Assembly (NCBI GenBank): GCA_022457155.1
Contig: JAJGOT010000240.1
Span: 186,001-250,000 of the forward strand
Source: Cladopsammia gracilis
Lineage: Eukaryota; Cnidaria; Anthozoa; Scleractinia; Dendrophylliidae
Length of the DNA: 64,000 nt
Reading direction: 5' to 3'
The notes below the pieces were generated by a model. The model was given only the letters and a program-made list of their open reading frames with translations, searched no databases and was not told where the DNA came from. Positions 10,174 through 20,156 of the stretch are shown here, piece by piece. The number at the start of each line of letters is the position of its first letter. Position 1 is the first letter of the stretch. The position numbers and the translations under genes were made by a program.

Positions 10174-11468
10174 TCAATGGGTTGGTTTAACCATTCTGTC
10201 CTGCCATGGAACTGAGCCAGCTGGTGAATTCAGGTAGTGCTTCAGGTACAGCCGCTGCTTCTTAGCCTTCTTGGTGTCACGATTGGGAGCTTGTACATTC
10301 ACAACATCTTGCATATTACGCCCACGTCTCCATTCACCCGGGATGACTAATATATTTTGATGATCTTCAACATCCACTGCTCCAGGCTGCAGGGCCGGGT
10401 ATCGGATCCTCATAAGGTTGTGGAGGCATACACAAGCTTGGACAATAATCCTCACTGTCTCTGGATCTTGCTGCATCGTAGACAGTAGGACTTGAAACCT
10501 CTGAGCCAGGATGCCAAATGCATTTTCTACAACCCTGCGTCCTCGGGAAAGGCGGTAGTTGAAGATCCTTTCTTCCATCGTCATACCACGAATACTGAAT
10601 GGCTTCATCAAATTAGGCCGCAGACCGAAGGCATCATCTCCAAGAAAGAAGAATGGCATATTTCTGTTGTCACCAGGTAGTGGTTCAGGGTCAGGGAAGC
10701 CGATGGTGTGGTTGTCAAGTGCTTCCTTCAACTCAGAATCATTATAGATCTGAGCATCTGATGAAGCGCCATCAGGTCCTACATCTATCCACAAGAACTT
10801 ATAGTCAGCATCCACCAGAGCCATCATCGTGATTGAGAAAAAGACTTTATAATTGTGGTATAGTGAACCAGTGTTGGCAGGGCACTTGCAGGCCACATGC
10901 TTGCCATCCAAAGCACCGCAAGCATGTGGGAAATTCCATCTCCTGAGAAATTCGTCAGCTATGGCACGCCACTCAGCAGCTGTAGTTGGGCACTGGATGA
11001 CTTCCTCTGCGTATTCGTCAATTATTGCTTGGTAGACTTCTTTGACAAATACGGATATGGTGTTCCCAGGTACTCGGAAATCCCACTTCAAGCTGCTGTA
11101 GCTGTCACCGGAAGCTAGATGCCGCATTGTCACAGCAAACTTGAGTCCAGCATCAAGGGCTTTTCTCCACCAAGTGTCTTGTTTGGTGATCCGTGGCCTG
11201 ATCCTTTCCAGCACTTCATCGTACAGTGCTGGGGCAGTCTCATGAAGTTCTGGAATCCTTCCGGGTCTTCTGCTCTGAGCTCATTCATCAGGGTATCATA
11301 CTGCCCAAACTGCTGTCTTCTTTGCACCCATGGTTTCACCCAGTGTCTCCTCCTCTGCCGTCTATTTCTTCTCATATACCACTGCGCTAGCAGAAGGTCT
11401 TCTTGTGCTTGCTCAGCATCAAGCATTGCAGCCATCTGGTGGAGAATACGTAGCCTACGAGCATTCAT
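10174..11468 (-). pseudogene. Harbinger DDE transposase (DDE_Tnp_4) with one frameshift
   Basis: The N-terminal part is read from an ATG at 11468 (MNARRLRILHQMAAML, then basic RRNRRQRRRHWVKPW). At about 11231-11234 a C run is one base short, and the protein continues in another frame from 11214 to the stop at 10174. Counting from the Met at 11214, the catalytic residues look intact: Asp in GALDGKHVACK (about residue 103), Asp in GPDGASSDAQIY (148/153) and Glu in RRVVENAFG (230). A helix-turn-helix-like region with FRVPGNTISVFVKE precedes them. Total length of about 430 aa is normal for the family. The frameshift may be a real lesion or a homopolymer error. It converges with the MADF gene. Confidence 0.8.
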
Positions 11469-12409
11469 GTTGACTGCTCAACAGATTACGGCTGAATGAC
11501 TCACGCATACTCAGTAGCCTATTTATACTTAAAGTTACCAGGATGTGTCGTCGTGGCATCAGCTTATTTTTTGGCCTTGAGGTGTTGAGTACAACGTCAA
11601 TAGGACGGATAGATCTTCTGTCACTCTTTTACCATCTTGAAAAGGTCTTAAAGCCATCGGCAGTGAGCCGGAGCAGACTTTAGCCAAACGCATAATAACG
11701 TCAGTTGGTCGTCAATACTCGAGATGCAATCGCCAGTCGCACGTTTTGCTCGTGTATCGCTCTGAAAGCTCTTGAGTGCATCGCAACACTCCCATCGCTC
11801 CCGACTATGTCCGACATTAAGTCTACTTTAAGATGATGTAACGAGCAACTCCCGACCGTCAAGAGCATTTAAGAGCAGTTGATGACGGTTTGGCGTCCGC
11901 TACCCGACGAAGATAGATCGGCTGACTCTCACCATTGTTTTGAGCATGGTCAAAATGTTCGTGAGAGTTTGCCGACTTATCACGTCCTTCAAGACACACT
12001 GAAGACCACTTAAGTCCTATATCAGAGCCCGTCAAGTGCTCTAAGACCTCTCGCGAGGGACTCATGATTTTTTTCACTTTTCGCATCGTCAGGTAATCGT
12101 GAAGCAAAATCGCGACTGTGTGACACCCACATAAAATAAGACAAATAATGCTTATTTTCTACTGTTTATACGATCGGTTCGTGTCTTATTTAAGTCGCGT
12201 CTTAGATAAGACGCGCCTTATTTTCTGTCGTATAAATGGCCCTAATGAGATTTCAGCCAAGCCTAATACCCACAGGATTTATCTTAATGCGCGTTCTAAA
12301 ACAATAAACCCACACTTTGTTTAACTTCAAATAAATTTAATAATAACAAAACGCATTAAGGTTACATCAAGTCATTATGTCAACAAAAGCTGTTTTATTT
12401 AGAAAAACT

Positions 12410-12543
12410 GGGTGTTTCTTGGTGTTGCGGAAGCCATTGTTGGTTAGCTTTTGTGTTGTGGTGTGGGTATTGTTCAGTGTCTTTTGAATCTTTTGTTTTA
12501 CGTAATTTGGTGATCACACCATCCGCAACACCAAGAAACTACC
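12410..12543. mobile_element. 134-bp hAT-type MITE with 8-bp target-site duplication
   Basis: The ends are inverted repeats containing GTTTCTTGGTGTTGCGG and CCGCAACACCAAGAAAC. The flanks are GAAAAACT on both sides (12402-12409 and 12544-12551). The related sequence near 42525 has a single GAACAACT and no insert, so it acts as an empty site. The 8-bp duplication is the hAT pattern. Confidence 0.75.
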
Positions 12544-12603
12544 GAAAAACTCAAATCCATGTACTCCACAAATGATAAGGAAATCAAGAACAAAATATTA
12601 GAA

Positions 12604-12963
12604 TTAAATTACTTTACGGACGTAGCACGGATGCACTATAAGGCCGGATTGCAGTCCTGATGCTTTTTTGCCTTTTTCGTTAGCAAAGGTTTCCTCTAAA
12701 AACGATTTTACGTTTGGTTCATCCTCGTGTATGTAAATCCACTTTGTTTTACCGTTTGAATAATGTCTTAAATTAACTGACCAATTATTTCCTCCACACC
12801 AATAAACTGTAGAAGTCGGACGAATTTGTTAGGATTTCTGGAACTGGTATATTTCTATAACGCCACGTTTATCGTCCAATAAATTTATTCGAGGCTGTTT
12901 TCGCAAATCCTTCAATAAACCATAAATTTCGTGTTGCAAACAGTTTTGTTTATTTTTGATACG
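12604..12963 (-). pseudogene. ORF X of locus A, one in-frame stop
   Basis: A minus-strand frame is open from 12963 to the TAA at 12604 except for one TAA at 12829-12831 (codon 45 of about 119). After the stop it contains STVYWCGGNNWSVNLRHY and DEPNVKSFLEETF, which looks like a folded, coding-derived sequence, but I do not recognise it. A fragment matching DEPNVKSF with a few changes is present in both arms of the 41-44 kb palindrome, cut off by the triplet repeat. It lies between the 20-codon ORF (13010-13072) and a 3' region shared with the palindrome. The start codon is unknown, so it may be a spliced exon. Confidence 0.45.
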
Positions 12964-13009
12964 TTAAATTAGTTAGTAAACACAACGATAAGATTACTTA
13001 TATTTAGTT

Positions 13010-13072
13010 TTATACATTCTCCGGTGAAATATTTTCCATATCACTGATTTCTTGTAGTTCGGCCGTTGTCAT
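13010..13072 (-). CDS. 20-codon ORF or exon, mirror copy of 2070-2132
   Basis: Identical to 2070-2132 in inverse orientation, including the upstream CTTTACAG acceptor. ORF X begins about 50 bp further on in the same direction, so this could be an exon of a gene that includes ORF X. GTATAA at the end of the ORF could serve as a donor, but no matching acceptor is clear. Confidence 0.3.
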   Translation of the reverse strand: MTTAELQEISDMENISPENV

Positions 13073-13407
13073 CTGTAAAGCAAAGAATATTTCGAGATTA
13101 ATTCAAGTTAAGATAAATCCTGTGGGTATTAGGCTTGTCTGAAATCTCACTTTCCACAAGTGGCGGGCCATCTTATACTTCTATTGTTTGCGAGATGTAA
13201 TGTTGTATTTTTAATCCTTTTTGGAGTTATTTTATTTTCTCTTTGTTAACGTTTTCAATATCACTTCATGTAATTAGTGTTAGTTATTATCTAAATACCA
13301 TTAAAGAATAATGAACTACAATCAAATTTGCATATCATTAACTTTATTAAAAACAATCAATTTGTATCACATGAAGAGAACATTGTCTTTGTGAGTATTC
13401 AACTTTA

Positions 13408-13866
13408 TTACATATAATCACAACATCCGAGTCTCAGACATTCGTCTTCACTCTCATCATGTTTCCGTTGAAAGTTTTTATACAATAAAAATGCACTTGT
13501 GTTGTCCATTGTAGCAAGATGAAGCAAGTACTTTAACCATGATTCTGTCAGCTGTAAATTAAGTCTTTCTTGAACTTTTTTTGTAAATCCATCCATATTG
13601 TTTTTAAATTAATGCGCTTCCTTGCCGCTTCATAATATACAACCCATATTTCATACTCTTCTACCATCATACAATCGTGATGAAGTTGCGAGAGGTCAAT
13701 CCATCTGGCAAGCCTCACAGCAGCTTGTTGCTTCTTCGTACACTAAGCGATTAATTTCTCTTGCATATTCATCTTCTATAATATCTGCTATTTTGTTTCG
13801 CAGTATTTGGGCCTCGAGATCAATCTCATCCACAAACAAATCACCAGTTTGGTGTGTACCAACCAT
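13408..13866 (-). pseudogene. 152-aa zinc-motif gene, right-arm copy of locus A, two frameshifts
   Basis: Mirror copy of 1285-1743. One extra T after the codon pair for Met-Asp (near 13699) breaks the frame within the zinc-motif region, and one A is missing from an A run near 13578. The two indels nearly compensate, but stops lie between them. The ATG at 13866, the stop/AATAAA overlap and the flanking promoter are kept. Confidence 0.75.
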
Positions 13867-13925
13867 GATTTCTACTCCTACACTCAAATTAATCTGTGAC
13901 AACTAGTAAAAAAGTCTGTTTTATA

Positions 13926-14340
13926 CCACCAAAAATTATTTAGCCAACAATCTAAAAATAATCACATTATGTCATTCTACCCCAGTGCAACTCTCGAGTT
14001 ACAAATAGATTATGATGTCATTCATTTCCGACTCCCCATTGACTTAAAATAAATAAATGTAATTTATCCTCGACTCCTCATTGACTTAAAATAGATTATG
14101 ATGTCATCTCTACCTATTTTTAACCCATGACCTCACCTCTAGGGGTCACTACGTCATGGTCCCTAGGCGCCACGGGATTGGGGATTAGCTGACGTCAGCT
14201 TTTTTAATCCCCCTCCTCCCGGCCTCCCCATTCACTTAAAATAAATTATGATGTCATCACTCCCCATTGACCTAAAATAGATTATAATGTCATCTCTACC
14301 TATTTTTAACCCATGACGTCACCTCTAAGGATTATGCATG
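13926..14340 (-). promoter_or_regulatory. CRE-like array upstream of the right-arm gene copy
   Basis: Carries GATGTCATC and ACGTCA blocks in the same order as 633-1230, read on the minus strand, with a TATA-like TTTATACC complement near 13918-13926. The similarity to the left arm ends near 14335 (ACGTCACCTCTAAGG), where the right arm is truncated before its terminus. Confidence 0.55.
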
Positions 14341-16190
14341 GCAAAAAATTGGGTGACATTTGCCTCTAATTTTTTAACTCGTCCCCAGACCCCCAATTTG
14401 ACCCTTAAAATCACTGTGAAAACGCCATTTTTTTAGGGAAAATCAAAATTTTGCCCATTTATGAATTACTTTTCGAAAATCCACACTCGGATTCCAGTAA
14501 TTTGGTTATTATTCTATCTGGAAACGTTAAAATATTTTAATAACTTAAAAAATAAGTCCCGTTATTTTGATCTTGAAGTGACCAATGTCAAGTAGAGGCT
14601 TTATATATGCAGTTCAACCGCGCGGTCATCGCTTTTAGCGGTATAACTCATTTTAATAGGCATAATGTTAACATCCACACTCGGTTTTGAAGAGACTGGG
14701 ATGTTCTATGGTACGGTGCAATTCGCTGTATGTCTTGTAGCAATAATTCACTGATTGGTCGCGCCAGGCGAACGCTGATTAACTCAGTACAGTGCTCGAA
14801 ATTGCGGCTGTATCGGGCGCATTTGCGACTAAAGATTTCACAGTTTACGGTGACTAAAATTTGTCTAGCTAATAATGGAATTATATTCAACAGTCTTGGG
14901 TCTTACTTGCAACTGGTAGTTGTAATTTTATCCGAAAAATCCTGCGAAATTCACGTTGAATGTTGCGTGACTTAATCGTCGATTTTTATGCTCCATTAAC
15001 GCGGTGTCCAAAAAGTTTATCACGGGAGCACTTTTTCAGGCTTTCTCAAAAATTTCTTATTTCCGGTTCCGGTATTAGTACATGTACTGAGGAGTGTGAT
15101 CCCAGAATCGGAGAACTAACCGAAATGAAATCAAGACAAATATACTATTTAACTGGCTCGTCGCTCTGCGACGAGCAGCTCTTAAAATACCCTTTTTTTT
15201 TCCCTGTCGGGTCACCTGCCCCGGGAATCAATTTTGCTGCGGCCAACACCGTACCTAGTTTACTTCCGGTTTTCAGAAATCAGTGATGTCATCTAAACGA
15301 CAATTTACAATTGAAATATTTACCGTTCTAATTTCGACGGAATTGTTAAACATTAAATCGCTGTGATTTCAGGATGTGTTTTATTTCTGGTAATAGGAAA
15401 GCGGGTTGAACTTTTCTAACCTAATCAATTGTCAAACGGTTGAGTTTAGATGGAATAAATCATTGAATAAAACACCTCCCGGCACGTCAACACGTCAACT
15501 GCTGAGTAAACAATTCTCAAGCATTACGCCATGGAGTCACGTTGAAATTCCAAACATCTCGAATTTATGTCACGCTATGGTCGGCTGTTAATTGTTTGAT
15601 CGATCATGTTGATATTGTTAATTTATTCGAAATCCTATCACCGATTCTCCAAAATGCCTGTGTTTAAACAATCCTGATTCCTTGTAGTAGGCGAAAAAAA
15701 TATACAAAAGTCTAAACTTATGTTTTTTCTAACAGTACAGAGCCGATCAGAGAAAAAAATGTAGTTTGCAAAGGGATGGACAAAGAATGAATTTTTTTCC
15801 GTCTTGATGTTGTACAATATTTTTTTTCGGGATTGTTCCATACCCTTTTTATCTCGTTAATGCGCATGCGCATTAAGCGAGATTTCGGAATTGTGTACGA
15901 ATCAAAGGGCTCTTAAAGCCATCTCGTTAATGCGTTAGAACGTGAGGTTAACAAAAAAGAAGAATCTTGATTGGGGGGGGGGGGGGGGTAAAATCGAATG
16001 TTCAATCTTTCCGAAGCGTACATACGCGACAAAGATTTTATGTACAAGGCAATAATGTCATTTTATTCCGCGAGACATTTAGTTATTGAAGCAACGGATG
16101 AACAGGGATGAAGTACACTTTACAGTAGAACAGAAAGTGGAGTCTTGTTAAATAAAGAACGTAAAGGCTACGGTATGAAGGCTTTAAAAT
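14341..16190. other. no recognised gene; contains a GCATGC palindrome at 15851
   Basis: Short open frames here carry no motif I recognise. At 15851-15883 is the palindrome with core TTAATGCGCATGCGCATTAA that also marks the start of the 1-kb dispersed repeat. A G run lies at 15974-15988. The stretch is duplicated at 20157-22007. Confidence 0.5.
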
Positions 16191-16193
16191 TCA

Positions 16194-16620
16194 CTTGCCG
16201 GTGACTGCAGAAGTGGTTAGAACTAGTGGAGGCTCATCAACGGTTTTTGACTGTGAAATGAGTGGTTGTAAGTGAATGTTATAAATAGCATTGTTGTGAT
16301 CATCTACTGGTGCATTTGTAGGACATAAATAGGAAATATTCATAGGATAATTTTTTTCTTTTGATTTTACATTAAGAACTCTTCGATTTAAAATGGCAAT
16401 ATCATGTTTAGTATGTTTTCCCTTTCTCATGCGATTAAGTAGCTCTGCAAATTTTTTGGCATCTTTTGTCTCATTATTTCTAAATTCAAAAACTGGAAAA
16501 CTTGAATGTCGTGTGTAAAATGTATTGCCTCTAATATGGAAAGCAGCTTTCCCAGTTGGAGCTGTTTCAAAACTTTAATATTATCTGGATTTTCTCCTGC
16601 AATACTATTGAAATATTTGA
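16194..16620 (-). pseudogene. fragment of a PIF1-like (Helitron-type) helicase
   Basis: The minus-strand reading gives FAELLNRMRKGKHTKHDI followed by NYPMNISYLCPTNAPVDDHN. These match the region of PIF1-family helicases where a loop-rich segment precedes the last helicase motifs (normally YP.N..HLF.TN..V..HN). Upstream sequence changes frame near 16500 and becomes unrecognisable. No Walker motifs are present. PIF1 helicases of this type are common in Helitrons, so it is probably a scrap of one. It is duplicated at 22011-22437. Confidence 0.5.
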
Positions 16621-17089
16621 CTGATGAGTGCTTCATATGGCAATGATTCAATATTCCAAAACCGACAGAACAAAAGCCAAATCCATACTCTTGCATAATC
16701 AAGCCGAAAGTTTTTTAGTTAGCTTAATCGGCAAAATCTTACCTTTCTAACATACTATTACATAATCATGACACCTCAACATTTAATACCCATTTAAAAT
16801 TGAAATAACTCTTTCATAAATCAAACCGTAATAGCAATGATTCAGTATTCCAATAACTACTAAAAAAGGGACATTAACGTTAATTGTGCGCAAAAGTAAA
16901 TCCATTGTATAATGCAATCAAATTAGGCCCCTCCACATATGCCGAATCTAATATAAATGAGCAACAACAACATATTTTGCCAGGAGCCATAGTCACCGAA
17001 AATAACCGTGAGCGTTGGCCCCACGCATGCAAATATTTGGCGAGAATACTTCGAATTTAGATGCAACCGTTCCAGTTTCTTTGCAATTT

Positions 17090-17570
17090 GGTTGGACCAC
17101 ATTTAGTACAACAAGACACAAATATGCGACGAGAGAGGCATGAAAAGAGAACGCTTTTTATTTCCAATTTGACAGCCTTGTCTGATAAATGACCACAACT
17201 GGCTTCTCATTGGCTAAAATTAATTGCCGACTCGCTTAAGCTACCTGCTTTCGTGCCTTAAATTTAACGAGAGTTCAATTCAATTGAGCTGACTCGGTTT
17301 AATAACTTTAAGCGAGTTGAAAAGCAACTCTTTCTACGAAATTTCCGGTTGTCACTCGCTAATCGACCACATCTCGTACAACAAGACGCAAATATGCGAC
17401 GAGAAAGGCATGAAAATAGAACGCGTGCTTTATCTACGATTTGACAGCCTTGTCGGATAAATGACCACAACTGGCTTCTACTTGGCTAAAATTAATTGCC
17501 GACTCGCTTTCCTGCCTTAACTTTAAGCAACTTTTCACGAGATGTCCGGTTGTCACTCGCTAAGCGACTT
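17090..17570. repeat. two diverged tandem copies of a ~260-bp sequence
   Basis: The block GACCACAT..GTACAACAAGAC..AAATATGCGACGAGA through CGGTTGTCACTCGCTAA is present twice in direct orientation (starting near 17095 and 17363). Parts recur near 30920-31020. It is repeated in the second duplication unit at about 22907-23387. Confidence 0.55.
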
Positions 17571-18324
17571 CACTTTAATATATTTTAAAACATCGATCAT
17601 TCATATATTCCATAGGGCCCGGTCTGTTAAATGTTGTTTGATGTTTAATATTTTTCTTGTAATTTATTCAGATGTGGATCGGCTGAATATCTCTGTTTTC
17701 CGTTTTTCGATTAGTGGTACGTCTGTTTGCATTAAGTGGCAGTCCCGCTAAAAGCGGTCCGCTCGATTTCGCGACCAAAAATAGTTTTCCTTTATTTTTT
17801 GCTGGTCAAAAGGCTTTGGTACACATTTTTGAAATACACAATTCTTTTTTTTTCAAATTCTTAATTTTCGCCCTGCTACAAGCAAGAAACGAATTCAGGT
17901 CGTATCGGCCCTTACGACGGTACTATAAGAAGCAAGGGCTGACAACTGCGTAGAAAAAGTAACGCAACAATGGCATGATTGAGACCAAACCGAAAGTTTA
18001 AATGCAACTGCGGATAGGTATTTCGCCGTTATTGCGGATCGTCAGCACAGTGTAGCAACAAGTTCGAGTAACTAACCTGACTGAGTTAGCACTTTCAAAA
18101 ATGTCCACTTGGTTTTAAACTTCGGATATGACCCTGTCCACGTGTACAACTTATGCCATACACAATGAACAAAACAGTTGAGAAGATCATGCCACTGTTG
18201 CAAAACTATCTGCCAGAGAGAACATGGCCAAACCATGTGAAAAAACTGACGCAACATAACGGATGTTTCTACGTAGCGCGCCTCTCAAAAACCATCAATT
18301 TTAGTCTCCCGATCACCGTCGAAA

Positions 18325-18629
18325 CCCGGGGGGGACTCCCATATGAAAGGGGCGGGGATGCTCGTCGTCTCGCTTAGGGGTGTAAATTTCGGATTTTGGT
18401 CTCGCTTAGGGTGTTCTGGGCAAAACGCCATTATATTTTGCCGTCAAAGTCTCGTTTAGGGTTGCACGCGAAGAAACATTAATATAATACATTTGTCTGT
18501 GTTTTAAAATGGTCTCTTTTAGGGGTCAACAAAAGCTTGAGCCACACCCAGATTGGTCTCCTTTAGGGGTTTAATTCAAAATTTCCGACGGGCATCCCCA
18601 CCCCTTTCATATGGGAGACTCCCCCCGGG
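18325..18629. mobile_element. MITE with CCCGGGGGG..CTCCCATATG termini
   Basis: The inverted ends are CCCGGGGGGGACTCCCATATG and CATATGGGAGACTCCCCCCGGG. The interior repeats CTCGCTTAGGG / CTTTTAGGGG motifs. Other copies are at 24142-24446 and, more diverged, at 30466-30873. The superfamily is not identified. Confidence 0.6.
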
Positions 18630-19021
18630 CGTCGGTGGTGGGGGTGTTTCGGTGGGACCTAAGAACCTCCACCCCATCTCATACCTAAAATTTCTATTTT
18701 TGCTACCCCATCTCAGACCATACAGTTAAATTTGGTAAAAGGCTCTTTATACAAAAAAGGGGTTTGTTTACACAAAGTGACAGAATTAGGCGTCAAACCC
18801 ATACACGCTCATTGAATCGACTTCTACAGGCACGGTTCCAGATGAAAAATGTACCGGAAAAAAATGACACAACACTTAATTCGAAAATTGAACGGAAAAG
18901 TATACCCCATCTCAGACTTAGTGGGCAAAACTAAGACCCCATCTCAGACCCAGAAGGTCAAAAACCCGACCCCATCCAGCGGCACATACCCGTATAGCTT
19001 ATATATGGGAGACCCCCCGGG
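18630..19021. repeat. CCCCATCTCAGACC interspersed-motif repeat
   Basis: The motif ACCCCATCTCAGACC recurs several times, and the block ends in CCCGTATAGCTTATATATGG followed by a C/G run. A related block with CCCTGTTTAGGACA in place of CATCTCAGACC is at about 25235-25590. It appears to be a MITE family related to the preceding one. Confidence 0.45.
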
Positions 19022-19223
19022 GTTTTTTAGCTACTGCTAATTAGTATAAAGTTAAAATTTGTTAACGTTTTCAATATCACTTCATGTAATTAGTGTTAGT
19101 TATTATCTAAATACCATTAAAGAATAATGAACTACAATCAAATTTGCATATCATTAACTTTATTAAAAACAATCAATTTGTATCACATGAAGAGAACATT
19201 GTCTTTGTGAGTATTCAACTTTA

Positions 19224-19682
19224 TTACATATAATCACAACATCCGAGTCTCAGACATTCGTCTTCACTCTCATCATGTTTCCGTTGAAAGTTTTTATACA
19301 ATAAAAATGCACTTGTGTTGTCCATTGTAGCAAGATGAAGCAAGTACTTTAACCATGATTCTGTCAGCTGTAAATTAAGTCTTTCTTGAACTTTTTTTGT
19401 AAATCCATCCATATTGTTTTTAAATTAATGCGCTTCCTTGCCGCTTCATAATATACAACCCATATTTCATACTCTTCTACCATCATACAATCGTGATGAA
19501 GTTGCGAGAGGTCAATCCATCTGGCAAGCCTCACAGCAGCTTGTTGCTTCTTCGTACACTAAGCGATTAATTTCTCTTGCATATTCATCTTCTATAATAT
19601 CTGCTATTTTGTTTCGCAGTATTTGGGCCTCGAGATCAATCTCATCCACAAACAAATCACCAGTTTGGTGTGTACCAACCAT
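19224..19682 (-). pseudogene. duplicate of the broken 152-aa gene
   Basis: Same sequence and same two frameshifts as 13408-13866, so the gene was already broken before the tandem duplication. Confidence 0.75.
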
Positions 19683-19741
19683 GATTTCTACTCCTACACT
19701 CAAATTAATCTGTGACAACTAGTAAAAAAGTCTGTTTTATA

Positions 19742-20156
19742 CCACCAAAAATTATTTAGCCAACAATCTAAAAATAATCACATTATGTCATTCTACCCCA
19801 GTGCAACTCTCGAGTTACAAATAGATTATGATGTCATTCATTTCCGACTCCCCATTGACTTAAAATAAATAAATGTAATTTATCCTCGACTCCTCATTGA
19901 CTTAAAATAGATTATGATGTCATCTCTACCTATTTTTAACCCATGACCTCACCTCTAGGGGTCACTACGTCATGGTCCCTAGGCGCCACGGGATTGGGGA
20001 TTAGCTGACGTCAGCTTTTTTAATCCCCCTCCTCCCGGCCTCCCCATTCACTTAAAATAAATTATGATGTCATCACTCCCCATTGACCTAAAATAGATTA
20101 TAATGTCATCTCTACCTATTTTTAACCCATGACGTCACCTCTAAGGATTATGCATG
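19742..20156 (-). promoter_or_regulatory. duplicate of the CRE-like array
   Basis: Copy of 13926-14340 within unit 2. Confidence 0.5.

Larger units (their letters stand above)
7199..12131. mobile_element. Harbinger/PIF DNA transposon (4.93 kb), two genes
   Basis: The termini share GGTGTCACACAGTCG: AGGCGGTGTCACACAGTCG at 7199 and its imperfect complement CGACTGTGTGACACCCACA ending at 12131. They are flanked by TAA on both sides (7196-7198 and 12132-12134), the TWA-type 3-bp duplication of Harbinger elements. Inside are a plus-strand MADF/Myb-like gene and a convergent minus-strand DDE transposase, the standard pair for the superfamily. It has inserted into the MITE 6930-12243. Confidence 0.8.
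6930..12243. mobile_element. MITE with AGGGCCATTTATAC termini, split by the Harbinger insertion
   Basis: The ends match as inverted repeats AGGGCCATTTATACG (6930) and GTATAAATGGCCCT (12243). The flanking bases are AAT on both sides (6927-6929 and 12244-12246), a 3-bp duplication. Both ends are full of AAGACGCGAC / GTCGCGTCTTA blocks in both orientations, giving strong folding potential. Without the inner 7199-12131 insertion the element would be about 380 bp, so it is a non-autonomous MITE. A 3-bp duplication fits the Harbinger/PIF group. Confidence 0.7.
633..14340. mobile_element. large element with long inverted terminal arms (locus A), interrupted by nested insertions
   Basis: The left end begins AGTAGTAGGAATG at 633, closely matching the termini of the palindromic element at 41125-44467. 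The promoter, gene and downstream sequence of the left arm (633 to about 2135) recur inverted at about 14340 to 13010. The right arm stops short of the terminus (last shared sequence near 14335), so the right end is truncated and no target-site duplication can be confirmed; the candidate on the left is GTACCT at 627-632. The interior holds a CXC-gene segment, a MITE containing a Harbinger element, a hAT-type MITE and ORF X. The reading as one element is inference from the paired arms. Confidence 0.55.
13242..19057. repeat. 5.8-kb tandem duplication, unit 1
   Basis: Unit 1 (5,816 bp) is repeated directly as 19058-24874 (5,817 bp) with only a few single-base indels and substitutions seen. Each boundary has the four bases TTTG (13242-13245, 19058-19061, 24875-24878), a microhomology junction. 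The unit starts just inside the 3' flank of the broken 152-aa gene and ends after the CATCTCAGACC repeat block. Two haplotypes joined head to tail by the assembler could give the same picture. Confidence 0.9.

Noticed and set aside
14648..15591. Several 60-110 codon frames in both duplication units
   Set aside because: No motif or codon signal; the 14960 frame changes length between units through a one-base indel, which argues against coding.
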